Below, piece by piece: positions 1 through 10,726 of a DNA stretch of 64,000 nucleotides. This DNA is from Spirochaetota bacterium (GTDB taxonomy: Bacteria > Spirochaetota > UBA4802 > UBA5368): contig SCSX01000010.1 in NCBI GenBank assembly GCA_004297825.1, positions 1-64,000 of the forward strand, written 5' to 3'. The notes beneath the pieces are model-generated. The model did no database searches and was not told the DNA's origin. It saw only the letters and a list, made by a program, of their open reading frames with translations. Positions within the stretch are counted from its first letter, which is position 1. Every line of letters begins with the position of its first letter. Made by a program: the position numbers and the translations under genes.

Positions 1-464
1 TGAACAAACGTCTCGTATCGCAAACCGGTAAAAAACCCGCGGAACCCCTCACTGATGAAAAGAAAAAGGCCGCGGCCGAAAACTTTCTAAAGATGGAGCT
101 GCTCAGGCGCGTGGCGGTAGCGAAGGGATTCGATAAAGACGAAGAATACCTGAAAAAAGCGAGCATCGGCGCGGATGCCATTCTGGCGGGCGAATACATG
201 AAAAAGATCGGCGCGGGCAACCTCACCGTAACAGAAAAAGAAATTACCGACGAGTATAATGAAAACAAGGATAAGCGCTATTACAGCTATGTGAAAAAGG
301 GGAACGATCGGGAAAAGGTCATCGAACCGCTTGCGAAGGTGCGGGACAAGATCAAGGAGATGCTTGAAAACAAGAAGCGCTCCGAGGCTTTGAAAAACTG
401 GAAGGATGACATTCTGGGAAGCAATGAATTCGCCATCGATATGAAGAAGCTCGAGGGTGAATAA
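1..464 (+). CDS. SurA/PrsA-like periplasmic chaperone, C-terminal part (5' truncated)
   Basis: The reading frame is open from the left edge to the TAA at 462-464, so only about 153 C-terminal residues are visible. The segment is lysine- and glutamate-rich and predicted helical. Its run of helices (LLRRVAVAKG, ILAGEYMKK, an EKEITDEYNE segment, then a long KIKEML...RSEALKNW helix) resembles the chaperone module of SurA/PrsA-type peptidyl-prolyl isomerases, in which helices before and after the parvulin domain pack together. No parvulin domain is visible; only about 20 residues separate the helical parts, so this may be a variant without isomerase activity. The signal peptide would lie outside the window. 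The assignment rests on composition and helix pattern. Confidence 0.5.
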   Translation, partial: NKRLVSQTGKKPAEPLTDEKKKAAAENFLKMELLRRVAVAKGFDKDEEYLKKASIGADAILAGEYMKKIGAGNLTVTEKEITDEYNENKDKRYYSYVKKGNDREKVIEPLAKVRDKIKEMLENKKRSEALKNWKDDILGSNEFAIDMKKLEGE

Positions 465-479
465 TGCGAATGCTCCCGG

Positions 480-737
480 CTAGTTGACGGTTCGTGTCGC
501 CGGGAGATTGAGCGCATCCGAAAGTGCGAGGGGGACATGTTCGCCCTCGATTGAAACGTCGTCAAACTGCTCTATGGCGAGACCGAATTCCTGGGCAGAG
601 TCCATGTAGAAGCGCAACACGTTACGCAGGCGACGCACCGCTTCGCTGCGGTCGACACCGTAACAATTTACGTCCAGCTCGGGGCAATTGGCGATAAATT
701 CGTTCTCGGCCTCGAGCAGTTTGATCGAAAGCTTCAT
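480..737 (-). CDS. Orphan HicB-like antitoxin-fold protein
   Basis: An 85-residue protein starting MKLSIKLLEAENEF with the layout of HicB/DUF1902 proteins: a short beta strand, a segment around FIANCPELDVNCYG that matches the HicB core pattern (F.A.CPEL.V...G), then a helix with paired arginines (EAVRRLRNVLRFYMD). HicB proteins normally neutralise the mRNA interferase HicA. No HicA-like reading frame is adjacent on either strand, so this is either an orphan antitoxin or a stand-alone regulator. The ATG at 737 is chosen over the ATG at 746 because an AGG lies at a workable distance upstream. The C terminus has no recognisable DNA-binding domain. Confidence 0.55.
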   Translation of the reverse strand: MKLSIKLLEAENEFIANCPELDVNCYGVDRSEAVRRLRNVLRFYMDSAQEFGLAIEQFDDVSIEGEHVPLALSDALNLPATRTVN

Positions 738-1040
738 AGTGTGCATCCTGGTTTATAGTGTCGGTAACGCGCTCTGTCTGTATTAATATCGTCACCCCCA
801 TTCCCGGGCTTGATGAAATTCGCCTGGTGCATGACGCTTTCCGGAAGGGAGAAAATTTATCCGGCATGAAATGATGGTCAAATTCTATACAGCACGTATT
901 CCCTGGGGTTGGATATAAAATATAGTATATTGGGGGCACTTTTTTAAAAAGGACCCGGCTTATTTTGTTGACAAAAAACACTAGCATGTTTGTATTGCTC
1001 AAGACGCGATCACACGGTTTTGGAAAGCGCATCGCATAAA
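738..1040. other. Intergenic region between hicB-like gene and atp operon
   Basis: About 300 bases separate two divergently oriented genes. The right part is AT-rich and holds the predicted atp promoter. The left part would hold the promoter of the minus-strand hicB-like gene, but no convincing pair of hexamers was found. No RNA gene or credible small reading frame was seen. Confidence 0.5.
968..996 (+). promoter_or_regulatory. Predicted sigma-70 promoter of the atp operon
   Basis: TTGACA at 968-973 is a perfect -35 hexamer. After a 17-base spacer comes TGTATT at 991-996, which matches the -10 consensus at four of six positions. Transcription would start near 1003, just upstream of the first atp gene. 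This placement rules out the TTG at 990 as a start codon. Confidence 0.55.
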
Positions 1041-1301
1041 GTGTTGCCAGGCAGAAAGACAACAAAAGACATACTAGCGTATTCTTCAGTCGGTCTGCAG
1101 CTGGCGGGAACTTTGCTCATTTGCGTATACGCCGGGTACTGGGTCGATAGCCGTTATATGACATCCCCCTGGTTCCTGCTGGCAGGAGCGGTAGTAGGGA
1201 TGATAGCCGGGTTCTATAATTTGTTCAAAGAACTAGGGGCATTGGAAAAAAATAAAGAAGGTTCGGAAAAGGGCGACGAAAAACGGAGAAAATGGCTGTA
1301 G
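1041..1301 (+). CDS. atpZ: AtpZ/AtpI-like ATP synthase accessory membrane protein
   Basis: A small protein of about 86 residues with two membrane helices: LAYSSVGLQLAGTLLICVYA, followed by the motif GYWVDS, then FLLAGAVVGMIAGFYNLF. This is the usual pattern of the AtpZ/AtpI family. These proteins are encoded first in many F-type ATP synthase operons and are thought to assist assembly of the c ring or Mg2+ handling. The C-terminal tail is charged (lysine and glutamate). The start is uncertain: GTG at 1041 and TTG at 1020 are both possible and neither has a strong ribosome binding site. The position directly before atpB supports the assignment. Confidence 0.75.
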   Translation: MLPGRKTTKDILAYSSVGLQLAGTLLICVYAGYWVDSRYMTSPWFLLAGAVVGMIAGFYNLFKELGALEKNKEGSEKGDEKRRKWL

Positions 1302-1362
1302 AGTAGAATATAGAATATACGTCAGCATGATATAACATCAACGCTTCGAGGCGGGTTGGGCT

Positions 1363-2223
1363 ATGATTCACTTACTGCAATACGTTAATATGTTTGTTTC
1401 CTCCGGTGGCGGGCACGGCGAAGAGGAATCAATGTATCAGATTGTAATGCACCACCTTACCGACCATACCATCACCACCGGTTTTATTGGAAAAATCAAC
1501 GAACAGTTTTTAGGGACCAAACTTTTCGATATCTTCGATATGAGGATCACGCGCTGGGTGATCATGATGTGGATCGCTGCGCTTCTCTGCCTCCTTGTGT
1601 TCATACCTGTCGCCAGGCGGGTCAGGAAGGCTAAGTACGGGTCAAAGTCAAAATGGGTCAATTTATGGGAAGTGCTTATTTCCTTCGTACATGACGAAGT
1701 GGTAGAGCCTAATTTCGATCACCATTATGTGAAGAAGGCCATGCCGTATTTCTGCAGCGTATTCTTCTTCATTCTTTTCTGCAATCTTCTGGGGCTTATC
1801 CCCGGGATGTCCACCGCGACGGGTAATCTTGCCGTGACCGCGGGGATGGCGATTCTTACCCTTATCGGGATGGTAGGGGTAGGGATGGTGAAACAGGGTG
1901 TCTTTAGATACTGGATAGGCTTGGTGCCGCACGGCGTTCCGGCCTTCGTGCTGCCTCTTATGTTTCCTATTGAAATTATAGGACTCTTCATCCGCCCATT
2001 CGCATTGACAATACGACTTTTTGCGAACATGACTGCGGGCCATGTCGTTATAATCATCTTCATATATCTGGTCATGATGTTTCAGAATTATTTTGTCGGA
2101 ATAGGCTCCGTTACGGGGTCCCTCATGATTTACATGCTCGAGCTCCTGGTGGCGTTCATCCAGGCGTATATCTTTGCCGCTCTCTCGGCGATGTTCATCG
2201 GATCATCCATGCATGCCCACTGA
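1363..2223 (+). CDS. atpB: F-type ATP synthase subunit a
   Basis: A 286-residue integral membrane protein that forms the proton half-channels of F0 next to the c ring. The family signature is clear: PHGVPAFVLPLMFPIEIIGL, followed by RPFALTIRLFANMTAGH, in which Arg218 (of TIRLF) corresponds to the essential arginine facing the c-ring carboxylate. The N-terminal part is histidine-rich (GGGHGEEE, MHHLTDH), which is common in long forms of subunit a. At least five membrane segments are visible. It is the second gene of the operon. The 137 bases separating it from atpE are larger than the other gaps and may allow separate translational control. Confidence 0.96.
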   Translation: MIHLLQYVNMFVSSGGGHGEEESMYQIVMHHLTDHTITTGFIGKINEQFLGTKLFDIFDMRITRWVIMMWIAALLCLLVFIPVARRVRKAKYGSKSKWVNLWEVLISFVHDEVVEPNFDHHYVKKAMPYFCSVFFFILFCNLLGLIPGMSTATGNLAVTAGMAILTLIGMVGVGMVKQGVFRYWIGLVPHGVPAFVLPLMFPIEIIGLFIRPFALTIRLFANMTAGHVVIIIFIYLVMMFQNYFVGIGSVTGSLMIYMLELLVAFIQAYIFAALSAMFIGSSMHAH

Positions 2224-2360
2224 GCGCAGTGGCATGCAGGTGATATAGCAGTGATACGTGTGTGTGTGTAAAATTATGCTTTCAGTTTATCTTAAAAGAG
2301 TTTAAAATTACAGTTAACGCAGGATACTGCGAGTAACTAAACAAATCTTAGGAGGAGTTC

Positions 2361-2651
2361 ATGGAATACTTAGGTTTCTCTTATCTTGGTGCTGGTTTTG
2401 GCGCTGGTCTCATCGTGTTTGGTGCCGCGCTCGGTATCGGCAAACTTGCAACTGGTGCTCTTGAAGGTATGGCGCGTCAGCCCGAACTGTCAGGCGACCT
2501 CCGTACGGCGATGATCATCGCGGCCGCTCTTATCGAAGGTTTTACCTTCTTCGCGCTGGTGGTTACCTTCATGCTCGCGACCAAGGAACCGGTCAGGATG
2601 CCCGCTCCCTATCCGACTCCCGAAAAACCGGCTGTGGAAGCAAAGCATTAA
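2361..2651 (+). CDS. atpE: F-type ATP synthase subunit c
   Basis: A 96-residue hairpin of two membrane helices joined by the polar loop ARQPE (residues 38-42), which contacts the gamma and epsilon subunits. The ion-binding carboxylate is Glu59 in AALIEGFTFF. The position that is Gln in sodium-binding rings is Ile here (GIGKLATGALEG), and the residue after Glu59 is Gly rather than Ser or Thr, so a proton-driven rotor is inferred. The C-terminal tail is an unusual proline-rich extension (MPAPYPTPEKPAVEAKH). A strong ribosome binding site (TAGGAGGAG) lies just upstream, in keeping with the many copies of c needed per complex. Confidence 0.97.
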   Translation: MEYLGFSYLGAGFGAGLIVFGAALGIGKLATGALEGMARQPELSGDLRTAMIIAAALIEGFTFFALVVTFMLATKEPVRMPAPYPTPEKPAVEAKH

Positions 2652-2678
2652 AAAAGTCACACCTGAACGGGTAATCTT

Positions 2679-3188
2679 ATGGATGTGTTAAAAGAAGGTT
2701 TGCTGAAGGTTGATCCGGGTCTGCTGCTGTGGACGGTAATAACATTTCTCGTGTTATTGCTCATCCTCTGGAAGGCCGCCTGGAGGCCCATCATCGATGC
2801 ACTGGATGCCCGTGCGGAAAAAGTGCGCGGTGATATCGAAACCGCCGAGAAAAACCGTCTCGAGTCGGAAAAGCTTCTTGCCCAGTACAAGGATACCATG
2901 GACAAGGCGAAGGACGATGCGTTTAAAGTCATCGCCGAAGGCAAGGCCGATGCTGAAAAGCTCAAAAACAGCATTATTGAAAAGGCCGGGGCCGAATCCA
3001 AGGAACTCGTGGAAAGGGCCAAGAAAGAGATTTTCATGGCAAAAGACAAGGCTCTCAGCGAGTTAACGGCCGATGTGGTAACACTGTCAACCGAGATAGC
3101 CGCAAAAGTGATTTTGAAAAATCTGAATCCTGACGACCAGAAGGCTTTCATTGAGGAAGCCCTTATGAAAATAAGGACAGTTCAGTAA
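2679..3188 (+). CDS. atpF: F-type ATP synthase subunit b
   Basis: A 169-residue peripheral-stalk protein. One N-terminal membrane helix (LLLWTVITFLVLLLILWKAAW, about residues 14-34) is followed by the conserved tryptophan/arginine-proline start of the stalk (RPIIDALDARAEKV), then a long charged coiled coil that dimerises and holds F1 still against rotation. The length is normal for the family. It lies 27 bases after atpE and 53 before atpH. The stop codon sits in the loop of a perfect 15-bp hairpin (see the entry at 3171-3205). Confidence 0.95.
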   Translation: MDVLKEGLLKVDPGLLLWTVITFLVLLLILWKAAWRPIIDALDARAEKVRGDIETAEKNRLESEKLLAQYKDTMDKAKDDAFKVIAEGKADAEKLKNSIIEKAGAESKELVERAKKEIFMAKDKALSELTADVVTLSTEIAAKVILKNLNPDDQKAFIEEALMKIRTVQ

Positions 3189-3205
3189 CCCTGAACTGTC
3201 CTTAT
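3171..3205 (+). promoter_or_regulatory. Perfect 15-bp hairpin spanning the atpF stop codon
   Basis: Bases 3171-3185 and 3191-3205 are exact reverse complements (15 of 15), and the five-base loop TAACC contains the atpF stop codon at 3186-3188. No T-run follows, so it is not a standard intrinsic terminator. It could be an mRNA stability or processing element that sets the ratio of upstream (a, c, b) to downstream (F1) subunits. Confidence 0.7.
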
Positions 3206-3241
3206 CCATTCAACTATCCAGGGAATTAGAGGGTGACGACT

Positions 3242-5327
<2,086 letters not shown>

Positions 5328-5367
5328 ACAGCGAATCATCAATACGACGAGATAAGGAAGAAGAGCT

Positions 5368-6246
5368 GTGGCAACCCAACGAGAAATACTCAAGCGCATA
5401 CGGTCGGTGGCAAGCACCAAGAAAATCACCAAGACGATGGAAATGGTTTCCACCGCCAAGATGAAGAAGATGCAGAACAAGATGGCGATGTCGCAGCCAT
5501 TTTCGAAGAAGCTCGACCACATAATCGCGAACCTCAGGAAATCGGGGGTCGAGGATGTGTTCGATATTCTTCTTCAAGAAAGGCCGAATCCCAACAAAGC
5601 GCTCATACTCATGATTACCGGCAACCGGGGACTTTGCGGCGGTTACAATACGAACGTGATCGACAAGACCCTTGCGTTCAAGGAAAAGCTCTCGATAGAG
5701 GAAGGCAAGGAAGTACTCCTGTACAATATCGGGAAAAAGGGTTTCAATTTTCTCAGGTTCGTCAAGGAGCCGGTATTTAAGCATATCCCGAATTTCGAGG
5801 ACAAGCTTACCTTCGACGATGCACTTAAACTGGGGAATGAGCTGATAAATCTATTCGTAGACGAAGTAGACGAGGTTTATATATCGTATACGAAGGTACT
5901 CACCTCGGCCACGCAGAAGCCTGAAATAATACGACTCCTGCCCATTACGCCGGACAAGCAGGATGTGGAGGACGCTTCAGCTGAGTTTCATTTACAATAT
6001 ATTTTTGAGCCGAACCCGTACAAGATTTTTCAGTCGCTGCTGCCATTCTACATTAAAGTAAAGATTTACAGCTGTCTGATCGAATCCGGTTTTTCGGAGC
6101 AGGTTGCGCGCCGGGTTGCGATGAAGAACGCGACTGATGCGGCAACTGAAATGGTTCGCGAACTTACCATCAGGTACAACAGGGTCCGTCAGGCGAAGAT
6201 CACCAACGAGATCGCTGAAATAGTGGGCGGCGCATCTGCCCTATAG
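5368..6246 (+). CDS. atpG: F-type ATP synthase subunit gamma
   Basis: A 292-residue central rotor shaft. The N-terminal helix is typical (REILKRIRSVASTKKITKTM EMVSTAKM region), followed by the conserved GNRGLCGGYN motif. The C-terminal helix contains ATEMVRELTIRYNRVRQAKI and NEIAEIVGGASAL, as expected for the partner of the N-terminal helix in the coiled coil that turns inside the alpha/beta hexamer. GTG is the start codon, with GGAAGAAGAG just upstream. The gene lies between atpA and atpD in the standard order. Confidence 0.97.
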   Translation: MATQREILKRIRSVASTKKITKTMEMVSTAKMKKMQNKMAMSQPFSKKLDHIIANLRKSGVEDVFDILLQERPNPNKALILMITGNRGLCGGYNTNVIDKTLAFKEKLSIEEGKEVLLYNIGKKGFNFLRFVKEPVFKHIPNFEDKLTFDDALKLGNELINLFVDEVDEVYISYTKVLTSATQKPEIIRLLPITPDKQDVEDASAEFHLQYIFEPNPYKIFQSLLPFYIKVKIYSCLIESGFSEQVARRVAMKNATDAATEMVRELTIRYNRVRQAKITNEIAEIVGGASAL

Positions 6247-6294
6247 AAAGAACAGACGAAGCCAGTGAGTGATATCATCATTTGCAAGGAGTAA

Positions 6295-7713
<1,419 letters not shown>

Positions 7714-7716
7714 TTT

Positions 7717-8115
7717 ATGAGCAGAAAGATCCAGTGCAGCGTTTTAACGCCTGACAGGGTGCTTTTCGAGGGGCACATTGATTTCGCAGTCGTTCAGGCC
7801 CATGACGGTGAGATCGGTTTCCTCTTCAACCATGCTCCGCTGGTCGCGGAACTGGGAATCGGGGAAGTCAGACTCAGATCGGCTGACCAGGCGAATTATC
7901 TTATCGTAGAAGGCGGATTCGTCGAAATCAGGGAAAACGAGCTCATCGTTCTTGCGGAAAGCGCTTTCAAGAAAGAAGAGCTCGCCAAGGATGCGCTTGA
8001 CAGGCAAATCAAGGATATCGAGACAGCTGAAAAGCCGGCCGCGTTCCGGGAAAGGATGGTGATGGACCTGGAACTCAAGAAGCTCAAAGCGAGATTACGG
8101 GTAGCATCAAGATAG
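7717..8115 (+). CDS. atpC: F-type ATP synthase subunit epsilon
   Basis: A 132-residue subunit attached to the foot of gamma. The N-terminal beta sandwich contains VVQAHDGEIGFLFNHAPLVAEL, equivalent to the family motif (A..GE.G.L..H.P...L), and YLIVEGGFVEI. The C-terminal part is the two-helix segment that can fold up to inhibit ATP hydrolysis. It is the last gene of the operon and is followed within 20 bases by a strong intrinsic terminator. Confidence 0.95.
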   Translation: MSRKIQCSVLTPDRVLFEGHIDFAVVQAHDGEIGFLFNHAPLVAELGIGEVRLRSADQANYLIVEGGFVEIRENELIVLAESAFKKEELAKDALDRQIKDIETAEKPAAFRERMVMDLELKKLKARLRVASR

Positions 8116-8131
8116 GTTTAGTGCTATATTC

Positions 8132-8166
8132 AAAAAAAGGATGCCCGGTGGGCATCCTTTTTTGTT
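8132..8166 (+). terminator. Intrinsic terminator of the atp operon
   Basis: GGATGCCC (8139-8146) pairs perfectly with GGGCATCC (8150-8157) across a three-base loop. An A-run precedes the stem and a seven-base T-run follows it, extending the stem and completing a classic Rho-independent terminator. Confidence 0.95.
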
Positions 8167-8316
8167 TTGGCAAAATATTTTATGGCTCAAGTTTTCCCGA
8201 ATACCGATACTTAAAATGTAGACCCGTATTATATTATTAATCGGGCCGGTTGATTGTTTTATTATAGACGTAAAATAAGAAATGTATACTATAAAAGCCA
8301 CGGGGAAAACCGGGTG

Positions 8317-10725
8317 ATGGCTACCGAGCTTGAACAAACTCAATTTGAAGAAATCGCGGATTTTCCCGAAAGAATATCCACTGTTCGCTCCGTGGAAGAA
8401 AGTGTCGGGAAAACCGGTCATGGGGACGATGACGATTTTCGGGATGCCGGCCGTATGGAAGAGATAAGGGCTTCGGCAGGCGAGGTTTCCCCCGAAAATG
8501 AAATAGAGGATGATTACCAGCATACCGTAACGGTGAATACTAACGTAGAAAAGAATGATTTTGATTTAAGCTCGCTTGCAGCAGAAATAGACGGAATCAC
8601 GCGGCTGGAAAAAAAGCAACCGGCCCGGAAACCCGTCCCCGAGGTAAAACCGGAAAATCTGTCCCCTGCGGTTGGGGACGATGGTCTAAAGCCGACGGCA
8701 CACCCTGCTGCTGAAGGGATTGTCATCATCAACGAGGAAGACGACGTCGATCTGGATTACTACTCGCTGGAAGAACTCGAGGGCAAGATGGAAGCCCTCC
8801 AGTCTGCGGATACCGAATCGGATCGTCCCGCTCCCGGGAAGAGAGACAAGGGCGGTGTGCGTGACCAGGATTCCGCAGAATTGCGTGCGACATCATCAGG
8901 TCAGGATACTGCCCCGGATTCGGCTAAGGCCGCGGATAGAAGCACCAGGGAAAAATTAACCGCGGATCATGATAAGCCCGCTCCAGGCGAATTCAGGACG
9001 CCGGGTGACGACCGAATAACCCTGGAAGTCCCCAGAGACCTCCGCGAACGGCTGCCCGAGGATTTCGATATCTCGGAATTGACAAGCATTGACTTGAAGG
9101 AAGCCGAAAAAATTGCCAATGAGGATATGATCCTGCTTTCAGAGGATGATCTTATCGAGGAATTGGAGGTATTTGACCTGGTTCCCCTGGAACCGGCAAA
9201 AGAAGTATCGAAGAAAAAAGCTGTTGATACATCAGCAAAAGAGGCGGCCGGAAAGTCAGAAAAAGAAAAGCGCCCTATGGGAGAGGAAGTGCCGTTCGTT
9301 GTCGCGCAGGATCCGGTACATAAAATTGACTCTTCTCTGATAGTACTCGAAATCGAACCCGAAATTATTGAAACCGATTCCGAATCACCGGCAGGGAAGG
9401 CGAAGCCGGCGGTTGAGGAACAATATTTAGAACTTGAGGAAGAACTTTTTATACCGGAACACGAAACAACGGATGAAATCCGTCAAAAACCCGATCTTGC
9501 GGTAAATGCGGAAGAAACGCGAGTTTCGGCTGACCTGGCGGAAGTCAGCAAGTCTTTCCCTGAAACCGATTTTATGGATCTCGAGCCGATCGAGATTGAA
9601 CAAATCGAAAGGTCCGCCGGGAAGGTTAAATCCGATGCGCCGATCGTGGAACAGGGGATCGTGATTATTGAAGACGGGGCGCATGTGTCGCCGCCGGAAT
9701 CGGGGAGCCTGGAGGCCTTAGAGAAGCTTGCGGAGACGGGTATTGTATCCCCGGCGCCCCGTCCTGAAAAAAAGCGTACGGTCACTAAGGAGCTTATACC
9801 CTCATTCCTGGAAAGTATCGGGACCGAGGCGATGAATGTGCATATTATCGATGACTCGCTTGTGGAGCGGAAAGAACAACCCGCGTCTGCCATGCTCGAT
9901 GTCGACGAACTTGACAGGATTACTTCGGAGATAGCGACCGTAATGGAGGGCGCCGTACAATTCATATTTGAGGCGAGTCCTTCCGAGGATGTCCAGAATA
10001 TTGCGCCCATATTGAAGGGAGCGACCCCCGCCTTCGAGGATCTACTCGCCGATCTTGAAAGCGAATATTCTTTCCGTGACGATGAGATCGAACTGATCGA
10101 CAGCGTTTTTGTCGCCGAGGATTACCAGCAGTACATCCATGATATCGACGTGAAGACGGCGGGGAAACATGAAACGCGTATTTCGACGGCGGTCGAGCTT
10201 CTCGGTCTTGATTCAGACGAGATCGGCACGATGGATGAAAATCTGTTCGCCCGGGAATACGAGGGGATCGATATCGAGGAGAGACTCAGGACCATAAGGG
10301 TCGGTCTTGACCAGCCCGTGGAAGACTTGAGATTGCTCAAAAAGTGTTCATATCTCGTTCCCAGGCCGGAAAGCCTTTCGGCGGAGGAGCAGCGGAGCAT
10401 CGAAGAGGATGTCACGGGATCAAGCGCCTTCATATACGAGGAAGACGTAGAGGAAATCAGGTTTAAACTCGGCCAGGTGCTGAAAAAGAGGAAGGGCGAG
10501 GACAAGATTTCCGATATCAGCAGCGAGGTGATCATTATAGAAAACGGTACCGATATCATGCGGTTTATCGAGACTATCCCGCCCGATAAAAAGGAAGTAT
10601 TGAAAAACCTCCTCTGGTATCTCGACGGGTTATTTGAAAAGCTCCCTGAAGACATTATCAGGAAATTCGCCGATTCGGAATATTTTGATTTATATTCGAA
10701 AGTACTGACTGATCTGGGTAAATAA
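8317..10725 (+). CDS. Large acidic protein with recurring IVII-type motifs, unknown function
   Basis: I do not recognise this 802-residue protein. It has no signal peptide or membrane helix and is strongly acidic, with long stretches rich in E, D and P that look disordered. Short hydrophobic motifs recur in acidic context: EGIVIINEEDD (residue 133 on), GIVIIEDG (447 on) and EVIIIENG (737 on). The last roughly 240 residues are less repetitive and appear folded, ending SEYFDLYSKVLTDLGK. ATG at 8317 is chosen, although GTG at 8314 is in frame. The next gene begins two bases after its stop, so the pair is almost certainly co-transcribed and probably works together; repeated short motifs suggest a scaffold with several binding sites, which is inference. 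Confidence 0.8.
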   Translation: MATELEQTQFEEIADFPERISTVRSVEESVGKTGHGDDDDFRDAGRMEEIRASAGEVSPENEIEDDYQHTVTVNTNVEKNDFDLSSLAAEIDGITRLEKKQPARKPVPEVKPENLSPAVGDDGLKPTAHPAAEGIVIINEEDDVDLDYYSLEELEGKMEALQSADTESDRPAPGKRDKGGVRDQDSAELRATSSGQDTAPDSAKAADRSTREKLTADHDKPAPGEFRTPGDDRITLEVPRDLRERLPEDFDISELTSIDLKEAEKIANEDMILLSEDDLIEELEVFDLVPLEPAKEVSKKKAVDTSAKEAAGKSEKEKRPMGEEVPFVVAQDPVHKIDSSLIVLEIEPEIIETDSESPAGKAKPAVEEQYLELEEELFIPEHETTDEIRQKPDLAVNAEETRVSADLAEVSKSFPETDFMDLEPIEIEQIERSAGKVKSDAPIVEQGIVIIEDGAHVSPPESGSLEALEKLAETGIVSPAPRPEKKRTVTKELIPSFLESIGTEAMNVHIIDDSLVERKEQPASAMLDVDELDRITSEIATVMEGAVQFIFEASPSEDVQNIAPILKGATPAFEDLLADLESEYSFRDDEIELIDSVFVAEDYQQYIHDIDVKTAGKHETRISTAVELLGLDSDEIGTMDENLFAREYEGIDIEERLRTIRVGLDQPVEDLRLLKKCSYLVPRPESLSAEEQRSIEEDVTGSSAFIYEEDVEEIRFKLGQVLKKRKGEDKISDISSEVIIIENGTDIMRFIETIPPDKKEVLKNLLWYLDGLFEKLPEDIIRKFADSEYFDLYSKVLTDLGK

Positions 10726-10726
10726 A

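Noticed and set aside
990-1040. TTG start at 990 for the AtpZ/I-like protein
   Set aside because: It lies inside the predicted promoter -10 region, upstream of the likely transcription start, and the extra residues do not resemble the family.
622-1065. 147-residue minus-strand frame that could have been a HicA partner
   Set aside because: The sequence has no HicA features, covers the hicB-like gene in another frame and reads through the atp promoter region.
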